Positions 56,968 through 64,000 of a stretch of DNA of 64,000 nt are shown piece after piece; positions within the stretch are counted from its first letter, which is position 1; every line of letters starts with the position of its first letter. This DNA is from Homoserinibacter sp. YIM 151385 (lineage in GTDB: Bacteria; Actinomycetota; Actinomycetes; Actinomycetales; Microbacteriaceae): contig NZ_CP115175.1 in NCBI RefSeq assembly GCF_027912415.1, positions 682,001-746,000 on the forward strand, given 5' to 3'. The notes below the pieces were generated by a model. It had not been told where the DNA came from and ran no database searches. It saw nothing but the letters and a program-made list of their open reading frames with translations. Both the position numbers and the translations under genes were made by a program.

Positions 56968-57768
56968 GTGGCATCGAGGAGACAGGACCGCGAGGCGCGC
57001 CTCGCGCGCGACCGCTACCGCGCCTACAGCGCGCGACAGGAGATCCACGCGCAGCAGCGCCGTCGCCGCGTGCGCGACAGCGTCATCGGCGTGGTCGCCC
57101 TCGTCGTGGTCGTCGGCCTCGCCACGACGGCGCAGGTCGGGTTCTTCACGGCGGGCCCCGGCGCCCCGGCCCCCGAGCCCTCCGCCTCGCCGTCCGCGCC
57201 CGCGGGCGAGAACGTCGGCGAGGTGCCCGATCCCTCGATCGCCGAGGACCGCAGCTGGACGGGCACGCTCGCCTTCAACGACGACATCGAGCTCGGGATC
57301 GAGCTCGACGGGCAGGCGGCGCCCCAGGCGACGGCCGTGTTCCTCGACGAGATCGAGACCGAGTTCCTCGTCGGCACGACCTGCGCGCGCATGGTCCGCT
57401 CCGAGAGCGCCGGCCTCCTCCAGTGCGGCTCGACCGACGGCACGACCGCGAGCGACCCCGGGTTCGCCTTCGGTCCCATCGAGAACGCGCCCGAGGACGG
57501 CGTCTACCCCGCCGGGACGATCGCCATGGCCCGCACGGGCGGCGACGCCTACGGCAACGGCCGGCAGTTCTTCATCGTCTTCGAGGACACCACCCTCCCC
57601 GCGGACGAGGCCGGCGGCTACACGGTCTTCGGCACCGTCACGAGCGGCCTCGACGCGCTCGTCTCCGGGATCGCCGATGCCGGCATCCAGCCCGGCGAGG
57701 ACGGCGCCGAGTCGAGCGACGGCGCCCCCGTCGTCGAGACGACCCTCACCGCGGCGGCCGTCGAATAG
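56968..57768 (+). CDS. Membrane-anchored cyclophilin-type peptidyl-prolyl isomerase
   Basis: A 266-residue protein. A very basic cytoplasmic N-terminus (1-36) precedes one membrane helix (about 38-60), a Pro/Ala linker and an extracytoplasmic cyclophilin domain (about 95-262). The domain keeps GTIAMARTGGDAYGNGRQFFIVFEDT and YTVFGTVTSGLD but is divergent at other active-site positions: the usual FHRVI becomes CARMV. Catalytic activity is therefore uncertain. The order matches the ppiB-relA neighbourhood of M. tuberculosis. GGAG lies four bases before the GTG. Confidence 0.88.
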   Translation: MASRRQDREARLARDRYRAYSARQEIHAQQRRRRVRDSVIGVVALVVVVGLATTAQVGFFTAGPGAPAPEPSASPSAPAGENVGEVPDPSIAEDRSWTGTLAFNDDIELGIELDGQAAPQATAVFLDEIETEFLVGTTCARMVRSESAGLLQCGSTDGTTASDPGFAFGPIENAPEDGVYPAGTIAMARTGGDAYGNGRQFFIVFEDTTLPADEAGGYTVFGTVTSGLDALVSGIADAGIQPGEDGAESSDGAPVVETTLTAAAVE

Positions 57769-57797
57769 CCGTTCGTCTCGCGGCGCCGCGCGTGCAA

Positions 57798-57828
57798 TAG
57801 GCTGGACCGACGCGGCGGAGCGCCGCGT
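57798..57828 (+). promoter_or_regulatory. -10 element with a hairpin at the transcript 5' end, upstream of the DUF349 gene
   Basis: TAGGCT (57798-57803) is followed after six bases by an 8-bp hairpin: ACGCGGCG (57810-57817), GAG, CGCCGCGT (57821-57828). The expected transcript start coincides with the first base of the stem. The same hairpin could terminate the upstream gene. Confidence 0.45.
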
Positions 57829-57851
57829 GCGACGAGCTCGAGGTGGATCCA

Positions 57852-59081
57852 GTGGCGACAGACGACAAGACCCCGTGGGGCCGTGTCGACGATGACGGGA
57901 CGGTCTACGTCCGCGACGGCGACGCCGAGCGGGCGGTCGGGCAGTACCCCGACGCGACCCCGGAGGAGGCGCTCGCCTACTACGAGCGCAAGTACGTCGA
58001 GCTCGAGGGCCAGGTCCACCTCCTCGAGCAGCGGATCATCAAGGGCGCGCCCGCGGCGGACGTCGCGAAGGCCGCCGCCCACCTGCGCTCGGCCGTCGAG
58101 AGCGCGAACGCCGTCGGCGACCTCGCCTCGCTCCGCGAGCGGCTCGAGAAGCTCAGCGGCTCGCTCGGCGAGCTGACCGAGAAGCAGAGCGCCGAGAGCC
58201 GCGCGGCCCTCGAGGCCGCGGTCGCCGAGCGCGAGGCCATCGTCGTCGAGGCCGAGCGCCTCGCCGCCCAGGACCCGGGCTCGATCCAGTGGAAGCAGAC
58301 GACCGCCGCGCTCGATGCGCTGTTCGCACGCTGGCAGGCCCACCAGCAGGACGGCCCGCGTCTGCCCAAGCACGAGGGCAACGAGCTCTGGAAGCGGTTC
58401 CGCGCCGCACGCTCGAGCCTCGACGGCCACCGCAAGGCCTTCTTCGCCGAGCTCGACGCCACCCACAAGGAGGCGCGCGCCCGCAAGCAGGCGCTCGCCG
58501 AGCGCGCCGAGGCCCTCATCCCCAAGGGCACCGACGGCATCCCCGACTACCGCCGCCTCCTCGACGATTGGAAGCGCGCGGGCCGCGCCGGCAAGAAGGT
58601 CGACGACGCGCTCTGGGCGCGGTTCAAGGCCGCGGGCGACGCGCTCTACCAGGCGAAGGCCGAGGTCGACGCGCGCGACGACGAGGAGTTCCGCGGGAAT
58701 CTCGTCGAGAAGGAGGCGCTCCTCGTCGAGGCCGAGCAGCTGCTCGGCGTGAAGGACCGCCAGAAGGCCAAGGACCAGCTCATCGGGATCCAGCGCCGCT
58801 GGGATGCCGTCGGCAAGGTCCCGCGGAACGCGATCCGCGGCGTCGAGGACCGGCTGCGCAAGGTCGAGGACCACGTCCGCCGGCTCGACCAGGAGCACTG
58901 GGAGAAGAGCGACCCGGAGAAGCAGGCCCGCTCGACCGGCCTCGCGAGCCAGCTCACGAGCGCCATCGCGAAGCTCGAGGCGGAGCTGGAGGCCGCGAGG
59001 GCCTCGGGCGACACGCGGAAGATCAAGGACGCCGAGGAGGCGCTCGCGGCTCGCCGCGTCTGGCTCGACGCGCTCGGCTGA
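57852..59081 (+). CDS. DUF349-repeat protein
   Basis: A 409-residue soluble, highly charged, almost fully helical protein. After a beta-rich N-terminal tag (TPWGRVDDDGTVYVRDG) come DUF349 repeats marked by WKRAGRAGKKVDDALWARFKAA and the related WKRFRAAR and WDAVGKVPR segments, with coiled coils between. The molecular role is unknown. GTG 57852 was preferred over GTG 57843 because GAGG lies eight bases upstream. It is followed by a strong hairpin. Confidence 0.88.
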   Translation: MATDDKTPWGRVDDDGTVYVRDGDAERAVGQYPDATPEEALAYYERKYVELEGQVHLLEQRIIKGAPAADVAKAAAHLRSAVESANAVGDLASLRERLEKLSGSLGELTEKQSAESRAALEAAVAEREAIVVEAERLAAQDPGSIQWKQTTAALDALFARWQAHQQDGPRLPKHEGNELWKRFRAARSSLDGHRKAFFAELDATHKEARARKQALAERAEALIPKGTDGIPDYRRLLDDWKRAGRAGKKVDDALWARFKAAGDALYQAKAEVDARDDEEFRGNLVEKEALLVEAEQLLGVKDRQKAKDQLIGIQRRWDAVGKVPRNAIRGVEDRLRKVEDHVRRLDQEHWEKSDPEKQARSTGLASQLTSAIAKLEAELEAARASGDTRKIKDAEEALAARRVWLDALG

Positions 59082-59107
59082 TCCCGCACCGCTTCTCCAC
59101 AGATGCC

Positions 59108-59133
59108 GCCTCGGCGGCCCGCGCCGCCGAGGC
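59108..59133 (+). terminator. Terminator after the DUF349 gene
   Basis: Perfect 11-base arms GCCTCGGCGGC and GCCGCCGAGGC around CCGC, 26 bases past the stop. Confidence 0.75.
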
Positions 59134-59152
59134 CTCCTGCCAGGATGATGCG

Positions 59153-59710
59153 ATGCGATTCACGCCCGCCCAGCTGCTCGACGGCATCCCCGAGGCGGAG
59201 CGGAGCGCCATGCGCCTCGACGGCGAGATCGCCCGGCTCGCGCTCGGCGACGTGCCGTTGGACGCGATCGACTCGCCCGCGCTCCGGGCCGGCGTCGCAC
59301 TCCCCCGTCGGGATGCGCGCCTCGTCGCCGAGCTCGGCACGGCCGCCTGGATCTGGGGCGCACGCGACGCGCCGCCCGAGCCGCCCGAGCTCTGCGTCGA
59401 GCTGCGGAGCCGGGTCGTGCGCCCGCTCGACGGCGCGATCCGGCTGCGCGAGCGCACCCTGCCGGCCGCGCAGGTGCGCGAGCTCGACGGCGTCCGCGTG
59501 ACGGGTCGCGCGCTCACCGCGATCGACCTCGCCCGCGACCGGGCGGTGCTCGCCGACGTCGACCGCCGCGCGATCGCGCTCCTGCTCGCCGATGCGGCGG
59601 GCGGCGCCGAGGGCGTGCTCGAGATCCTCGACTCGCTCCCCAGCCCGCATCGGCGCCGGGCCGCCTCCCGATTGCGCGAGATCGCGGCTCAGGAGGCGCT
59701 GACGCGGTAG
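59153..59710 (+). CDS. Hypothetical protein with weak AbiEi-antitoxin-like features
   Basis: A 185-residue soluble protein. The segment GVRVTGRALTAIDLARDR (about 116-133) resembles the VTxxLRTAxDLAR block of AbiEi-type antitoxin or DUF559-linked proteins, and the C-terminus (LLADAAGGAEGVLEILDSLP, then RRRAASRLREI) also fits that layout. No toxin gene (AbiEii) is adjacent, so a toxin-antitoxin role is not supported here. ATG 59153 has AGGA seven bases upstream. The 3' end overlaps the convergent rel gene by 22 bases. Confidence 0.65.
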   Translation: MRFTPAQLLDGIPEAERSAMRLDGEIARLALGDVPLDAIDSPALRAGVALPRRDARLVAELGTAAWIWGARDAPPEPPELCVELRSRVVRPLDGAIRLRERTLPAAQVRELDGVRVTGRALTAIDLARDRAVLADVDRRAIALLLADAAGGAEGVLEILDSLPSPHRRRAASRLREIAAQEALTR

Positions 59711-61944
59711 ACGTCGTAGACGGCGTCGATGCGGCGGACCGCGTTGAGGAGGCGGTCGAGGTGGACCTTGTCACCCATCTCGAAGAGGAACCGGCTGATC
59801 GCGAGGCGGTCGTTCGAGGTCGACACGGACGCCGAGAGGATGTTGACGTGATTCTCCGAGAGGACCCGCGTCACATCCGAGAGGAGGCCCGAACGGTCGA
59901 GCGCCTCCACCTGGATCTGCACGAGGAAGACGCTCGCCGAGGTCGGGGCCCACTCCACGTCGATCATGCGGTCGGGCTCCTCGAGGAGCGACTTCACGTT
60001 GACGCAGCTGCCGCGGTGGACGGAGACGCCGGCGCCGCGCGTCACGAAGCCGACGATCTCGTCGCCGGGGACGGGCGTGCAGCACTTCGCGAGCTTCACG
60101 AGGATGTCGGGCGCACCGCGCACGAGGATGCCGGAGTCGCTCGTCCGCAGCGGCTTCGAGCGCTTCGGCGTGAAGGAGAACTCCGTGTCCTCCGCGTCCT
60201 CCTGGTGGATGAACGCGACGACCTTCTCGATGACCGACTGCGTCGAGACGTGCCCCTCGCCGACCGCCGCGTAGAGCGCCTCGACGCCCTCGTACTTCAG
60301 CTGCGTCGCGACCTCGGTCAGCGCATCCTGGCTGAGGAGGCGCTGGAGCGGCAGGTTCTGCTTGCGCATCGCCCGGGCGATCGCGTCCTTGCCCTGCTCG
60401 ACGGCCTCCTCACGGCGCTCCTTCGTGAACCAGCCGCGGATCTTGTTGCGTGCGCGGGGGCTGCGGACGAAGGCGAGCCAGTCCTGGCTGGGGCCCGCGT
60501 CGGGGTTCTTCGAGGTGAAGACCTCGACGACGTCGCCCGAGTTGAGCGCGCTCTCGAGCGGGACGAGCCGGCCGTTGACCTTCGCGCCCATCGTGCGGTG
60601 GCCGACCTCGGTGTGGACGGCGTAGGCGAAGTCGACGGGTGTCGCGCTCGCGGGCAGGCCGATGACCTTGCCCTGCGGCGTGAAGACGTAGACTTCCTTC
60701 GCCCCGATCTCGAAGCGGAGGTTGTCGAGGAACTCGCCCGGGTCGGCCGTCTCGGCCTGCCAGTCGCTGATGTGCGCAAGCCACGCCATCTCCGTGTCGG
60801 ACTGCCCGCGATCGGGCCCGACGCCGCCGGAGGCCATGCGCTCCTTGTACTTCCAGTGCGCCGCGACGCCGAACTCCGCGCGCTGGTGCATCTCGTGCGT
60901 GCGGATCTGGATCTCGACCGGCCGGCCCTTCGGCCCGATGACGGTCGTGTGCAGCGACTGGTAGAGGTTGAACTTCGGCGTCGCGATGTAGTCCTTGAAG
61001 CGGCCCGGGATCGGGTTCCACCGCGCGTGGATCGAGCCGAGCACGGCGTAGCAGTCGCGGATGTTGTTGACGAGCACGCGGAGGCCGACGAGGTCGTAGA
61101 TCTCGTCGAACTCGCGACCGCGGACGACCATCTTCTGGTAGATCGAGTAGTACTGCTTCGGGCGCCCGACGACCTGGCCCTTGATGCGCGAGGTCTTCAT
61201 GTCGTCGCGCACGGCCTCGATCACCTGCTGCACGAACTCCTCGCGCTGCGGCGTGCGATCGCGCACGAGGCTCTCGATCTCGACGTAGAGCTTCGGGTAG
61301 AGCACCGCGAAGGAGAGGTCCTCGAGCTCCCACTTGATCGCCTGGATGCCGAGCCGGTGCGCGAGCGGCGCGTAGATCTCGAGGGTCTCCTGCGCCTTCC
61401 GGCTCGCGGAGGCGGCGGGCACGAAGCCCCAGGTGCGCGCGTTGTGGAGGCGGTCGGCGAGCTTGATGATGAGGACGCGGATGTCCTTCGACATCGCGAC
61501 GACCATCTTGCGGACCGTCTCGGCCTGCGCGCTGTCGCCGTACTTGAGCTTGTCGAGCTTCGTGACCCCGTCGACGAGCATCGCGATCTCGTCGCCGAAG
61601 TCGGCGCGGACCATGTCGAGCGTGTACTCGGTGTCCTCGACGGTGTCGTGGAGGAGGGCCGCCGCGATCGTGCGCGCGCCGATGCCGAGATCCGCGAGGA
61701 TCTGCGCGACCGCGATCGGGTGGGTGATGTACGGCTCGCCGCTCTTGCGCTGCTGCCCGTCGTGCGCGCGCTCCGCCGCGGCGTAGGCGCGCTCGATGAG
61801 CGCGAGGTCCGCTTTCGGGTGGTGCGAGCGGACGGTCCGGAGGAGCCGGTCGACCGCGCCCGTCGGCTGCGCCCTGGAGAACAGGCGCGGCAGGATCGTG
61901 CGCAGCGTCGCGGTGCTGCTCGCGTTCGCCTGGGTCTCGGTCAT
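59689..61944 (-). CDS. rel: Bifunctional (p)ppGpp synthetase/hydrolase
   Basis: A 751-residue long RSH protein of the stringent response. The HD hydrolase domain (about 38-190) has an intact His99-Asp100 in LLHDTVEDTEY. The synthetase domain (about 240-370) has RPKQYYSIYQKM, RFKDYIATPKFN and YQSLHTTVIG. A TGS domain follows (VFTPQGKVIGLP), and an ACT domain ends the protein. The position of the RxKD motif of bifunctional enzymes reads RGRE. It is the only RSH in the window and has a GGGAGG site. Confidence 0.95.
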   Translation of the reverse strand: MTETQANASSTATLRTILPRLFSRAQPTGAVDRLLRTVRSHHPKADLALIERAYAAAERAHDGQQRKSGEPYITHPIAVAQILADLGIGARTIAAALLHDTVEDTEYTLDMVRADFGDEIAMLVDGVTKLDKLKYGDSAQAETVRKMVVAMSKDIRVLIIKLADRLHNARTWGFVPAASASRKAQETLEIYAPLAHRLGIQAIKWELEDLSFAVLYPKLYVEIESLVRDRTPQREEFVQQVIEAVRDDMKTSRIKGQVVGRPKQYYSIYQKMVVRGREFDEIYDLVGLRVLVNNIRDCYAVLGSIHARWNPIPGRFKDYIATPKFNLYQSLHTTVIGPKGRPVEIQIRTHEMHQRAEFGVAAHWKYKERMASGGVGPDRGQSDTEMAWLAHISDWQAETADPGEFLDNLRFEIGAKEVYVFTPQGKVIGLPASATPVDFAYAVHTEVGHRTMGAKVNGRLVPLESALNSGDVVEVFTSKNPDAGPSQDWLAFVRSPRARNKIRGWFTKERREEAVEQGKDAIARAMRKQNLPLQRLLSQDALTEVATQLKYEGVEALYAAVGEGHVSTQSVIEKVVAFIHQEDAEDTEFSFTPKRSKPLRTSDSGILVRGAPDILVKLAKCCTPVPGDEIVGFVTRGAGVSVHRGSCVNVKSLLEEPDRMIDVEWAPTSASVFLVQIQVEALDRSGLLSDVTRVLSENHVNILSASVSTSNDRLAISRFLFEMGDKVHLDRLLNAVRRIDAVYDVYRVSAS

Positions 61945-61963
61945 GCGGCGCCTCCCTGCATGG

Positions 61964-61969
61964 ATTCTA
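61964..61969 (-). promoter_or_regulatory. -10 element of rel
   Basis: Minus strand TAGAAT, a near-perfect -10, 19 bases before the ATG; GGGAGG lies between, so this transcript has a short leader. The -35 is weak. Confidence 0.55.
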
Positions 61970-62001
61970 GGCGCGGGCGGGCGGTCTCACCGGACGCGGC
62001 G

Positions 62002-63030
62002 TCAGGCCGCGACGGCCTTCTCGCGGAGCGCCAGCGTGCGCTTGTCGCCGCGCTTGATCTCCTCCTCGCCGTGGCGGAGGTCGGCGTAGAGCGGCGCCGC
62101 GATGAACGGCGTCGAGTAGGTGCCGATGATCGTCCCGACGAGCAGCGCGAGTGAGATGTCGCGGAGCGTGTCGGCGCCGAGCAGGAAGGAGCCGATGAAG
62201 AGGATCGCCGCGACCGGCAGCGCCGCCACGACGCCCGTGTTGATCGAGCGGACGAGGGTCTGGTTCGCCGCCCAGTTCACCGTCTCGCCGAAGGTGCGCG
62301 TCGACTCCGAGCCCATCTCGCTCGTGTTCTCGCGGATCTTGTCGAACACGACGACCGTGTCGTACAGCGAGAAGCCGAGGATCGTGAGGAAGCCGATGAC
62401 CGCGGCCGGCGTGATCTCGAAGCCGGTCGCCGCGTAGACGCCGACCGTGATGACGAGATCGTGTGCGAGCGCGATGAGCGCCGCGAGCGACATCTTCCAG
62501 GTGCGGAAGTAGATCCCGAGGACGATCGCGGCGAGGCCGAGGAAGATCGCGAGGCCCCACAGCGCCTGGCCGGTGACGTCGGCCCCCCAGGTCGCGCCGA
62601 TGAACGAGGCCGAGACGTCGTCGATGTCGACCGAGAACTCGTCGGCGAGGGCCTGGCGCACCTCGCGCTGCTCCGCCTCCTCGAGCTGGTCGGTCTGCGC
62701 GCGGACCGCGTCGTCGCCGAGCGTCGAGGAGCGCACGACCGCGTTCGGGACGACCGACTGCACGGCCTCCTCGGCGCGGTCCTGGAGCTCGGTCGAGTCG
62801 GCGCCCTGCGTGTCGATCTCGAGCACCTGGAACTGCGAGCCGCCGCGGAACTCGATGCCGAAGTTGAAGCCGGCGCCGAAGTCGCCGCCGCCGCGGATGA
62901 AGGGCGTCGCGACCGCGAGGAGCATGAGCGCGATCGCGATCGAGTACCAGATGCGGCGGGCGCCCACGAAGGGCACCGAGCGCGCGCCGGTGTAGAGGTC
63001 GTTGCCGAGCTTGGCGAATGCGCCGGCCAT
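62002..63030 (-). CDS. secF: Protein translocase subunit SecF
   Basis: A 342-residue RND-type membrane protein that, with SecD, uses the proton gradient to pull proteins out of the SecYEG channel. Six membrane helices are predicted, with one large external loop after the first (about 50-155, containing GIEFRGGS). Conserved LGFSLYDTVVVFDKIREN and RSINTG lie in helices four and five. The ATG shares one base with the secD stop (TGATG). Confidence 0.95.
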   Translation of the reverse strand: MAGAFAKLGNDLYTGARSVPFVGARRIWYSIAIALMLLAVATPFIRGGGDFGAGFNFGIEFRGGSQFQVLEIDTQGADSTELQDRAEEAVQSVVPNAVVRSSTLGDDAVRAQTDQLEEAEQREVRQALADEFSVDIDDVSASFIGATWGADVTGQALWGLAIFLGLAAIVLGIYFRTWKMSLAALIALAHDLVITVGVYAATGFEITPAAVIGFLTILGFSLYDTVVVFDKIRENTSEMGSESTRTFGETVNWAANQTLVRSINTGVVAALPVAAILFIGSFLLGADTLRDISLALLVGTIIGTYSTPFIAAPLYADLRHGEEEIKRGDKRTLALREKAVAA

Positions 63031-64000
63031 CAGCTGTCCTTCCGTCCGGTGCCGGCATCGTCGGCGTCGCCCTGCGGGCTCGTGCCCGCGGCCTTGCGCT
63101 CGGCGATCGTCTGGCGGCGCTGCGCCTCGCGGCTGGCGCCCTGGCGGCGCTCCTCGACCGAGGTGCGGAACTGCGCGCGGCCGCGGTAGACGGCGCCGAG
63201 CGCGTTCGGATCGAGGCCGGACGCCGGATGCCCGCTCGAGAAGAAGCGCGTCGTCGCGAGCAGCTGCAGCACCGGGTGCGTGAAGAGCACGACGATGATG
63301 ATGTCGATGATGACCGTGATGCCGAGCGTCAGCGCGAAGCCGCGGACGGAGCCGACCGCGACGATGAAGAGCACGATCGCGGAGAGCATGTTGACGCCCT
63401 TCGCCGCGTAGATCGTGCGCAGCGCGCGCTTCCAGCCCGCCTCGACCGCGCCGACGAGCCCGCGGCCGTCGCGGAGCTCGTCGCGGATCCGCTCGAAGTA
63501 GACGATGAACGAGTCCGCCGTGAACCCGATCGCGACGATGAGGCCGGCGACGCCCGCGAGCGAGAGGCGGTAGCCCTCGCGCCAGGACAGGATCGAGATG
63601 ACGAGGTAGGTGATGATGCCCGCCACGAGGAGCGAGGCGACCGTCACGAGGCCGAGCATCCGGTACTGGAACAGCGAGTAGATGATGACCAGGATCATGC
63701 CGATGAGCCCGGCGATGAGGCCCGACTGGAGCTGGCTCGTGCCGAGCGTCGCCGAGATCGTGTCCTCGCTCTGCACCTGGAAGCCGATCGGCAGGGCGCC
63801 GAACTTCAGCTGGTCGGCGAGCACCTTCGACGACTCCTGCGTGAAGTTGCCGGAGATCTCCGGCTTGCCGTTCGTGATGACCGCGTTCGTCGTGGGGGCC
63901 GAGATGACGGCGCCGTCGAGCACGATCGCGAACTGGTTCCGCACGCCCTCGAGCGCGTTGAGACGGGTCGTGACGTCCGCGAACTGCTTCGTGCCCTCGT
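63030..64000 (-). CDS. secD: Protein translocase subunit SecD (3' part)
   Basis: The last 323 codons of secD; the 5' end lies beyond the window. Visible are the end of the P1 external domain (QFAIVLDGAVISAPTT, then GALPIGFQVQSEDTISATLG), membrane helices two to six, and the conserved GFTADSFIVYFERIRDE in helix four. A charged cytoplasmic tail of about 65 residues follows the last helix. It is coupled to secF by a one-base overlap. Confidence 0.95.
   Translation of the reverse strand, partial: EGTKQFADVTTRLNALEGVRNQFAIVLDGAVISAPTTNAVITNGKPEISGNFTQESSKVLADQLKFGALPIGFQVQSEDTISATLGTSQLQSGLIAGLIGMILVIIYSLFQYRMLGLVTVASLLVAGIITYLVISILSWREGYRLSLAGVAGLIVAIGFTADSFIVYFERIRDELRDGRGLVGAVEAGWKRALRTIYAAKGVNMLSAIVLFIVAVGSVRGFALTLGITVIIDIIIVVLFTHPVLQLLATTRFFSSGHPASGLDPNALGAVYRGRAQFRTSVEERRQGASREAQRRQTIAERKAAGTSPQGDADDAGTGRKDS

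Noticed and set aside
59153-59710. Complete AbiE toxin-antitoxin system
   Set aside because: Only a weak antitoxin-like block is visible and no AbiEii nucleotidyltransferase gene is adjacent.

Overview
The window is about 64 kb of very GC-rich actinobacterial chromosome. GTG and TTG starts are common, overlaps of the GTGA/ATGA type join many genes, and an ANTAR response regulator, a PdtaR-like gene, an HGxxPAAW protein, mIHF and a helicase-dead PriA are all present. Family content and gene order point to Microbacteriaceae; the genus cannot be fixed from the sequence. Nearly all of it is housekeeping DNA. Only small accessory pieces appear, and I see no IS element, prophage, CRISPR array or rRNA. 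No intergenic stretch exceeds 300 bases.

Layout. 1-1.8 kb: fructose-type sugar kinase and its DeoR regulator, with a promoter carrying a tandem operator-like repeat. 1.9-7.4 kb: polA, a hotdog thioesterase, the ANTAR regulator, tRNA-Leu(CAA), an SDR oxidoreductase and a four-helix membrane protein. 7.4-22.2 kb: one long leftward run, hisE-hisG-hisF-hisI, Trp-associated membrane protein, HGxxPAAW protein, trpC-trpB-trpA, lgt, gltB-gltD, pyk. trpE, expected just after hisI, is not there. 22.3-24.3 kb: an FKBP isomerase and a pair of paralogous, lower-GC genes of unknown function. 24.4-32 kb: rpoZ, coaBC, metK, priA, fmt, rsmB, rpe. 32-41.8 kb: the pyrimidine operon pyrR-pyrB-pyrC-bPH-carA-carB-pyrF-gmk, in which every junction overlaps, headed by a PyrR-type RNA hairpin; its last gene fuses actinobacterial IHF (mIHF) to guanylate kinase. 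41.8-44.5 kb: a sulfonate-type ABC importer. 44.6-54.2 kb: alaS, ruvX, mltG, aroE, aroC, aroK, aroB, aroQ, efp, nusB. 54.2-64 kb: rpsD, rarA, a cyclophilin-like protein, a DUF349 protein, an AbiEi-like hypothetical, rel, secF and the 3' part of secD.

How it fits together. Most genes read leftward as a chain of biosynthetic operons feeding amino acids (His, Trp, chorismate, Glu, SAM), nucleotides (UMP, carbamoyl phosphate, GDP), translation (EF-P, AlaRS, S4, Fmt, RsmB, tRNA-Leu) and secretion (SecDF). Several gene heads carry a -10 hexamer exactly 6 bases before the start codon, which suggests leaderless transcription. The points most worth following are the mIHF-Gmk fusion, the missing trpE, the PyrR hairpin over the pyrR ribosome-binding site, and the lower-GC paralog pair next to rpe.
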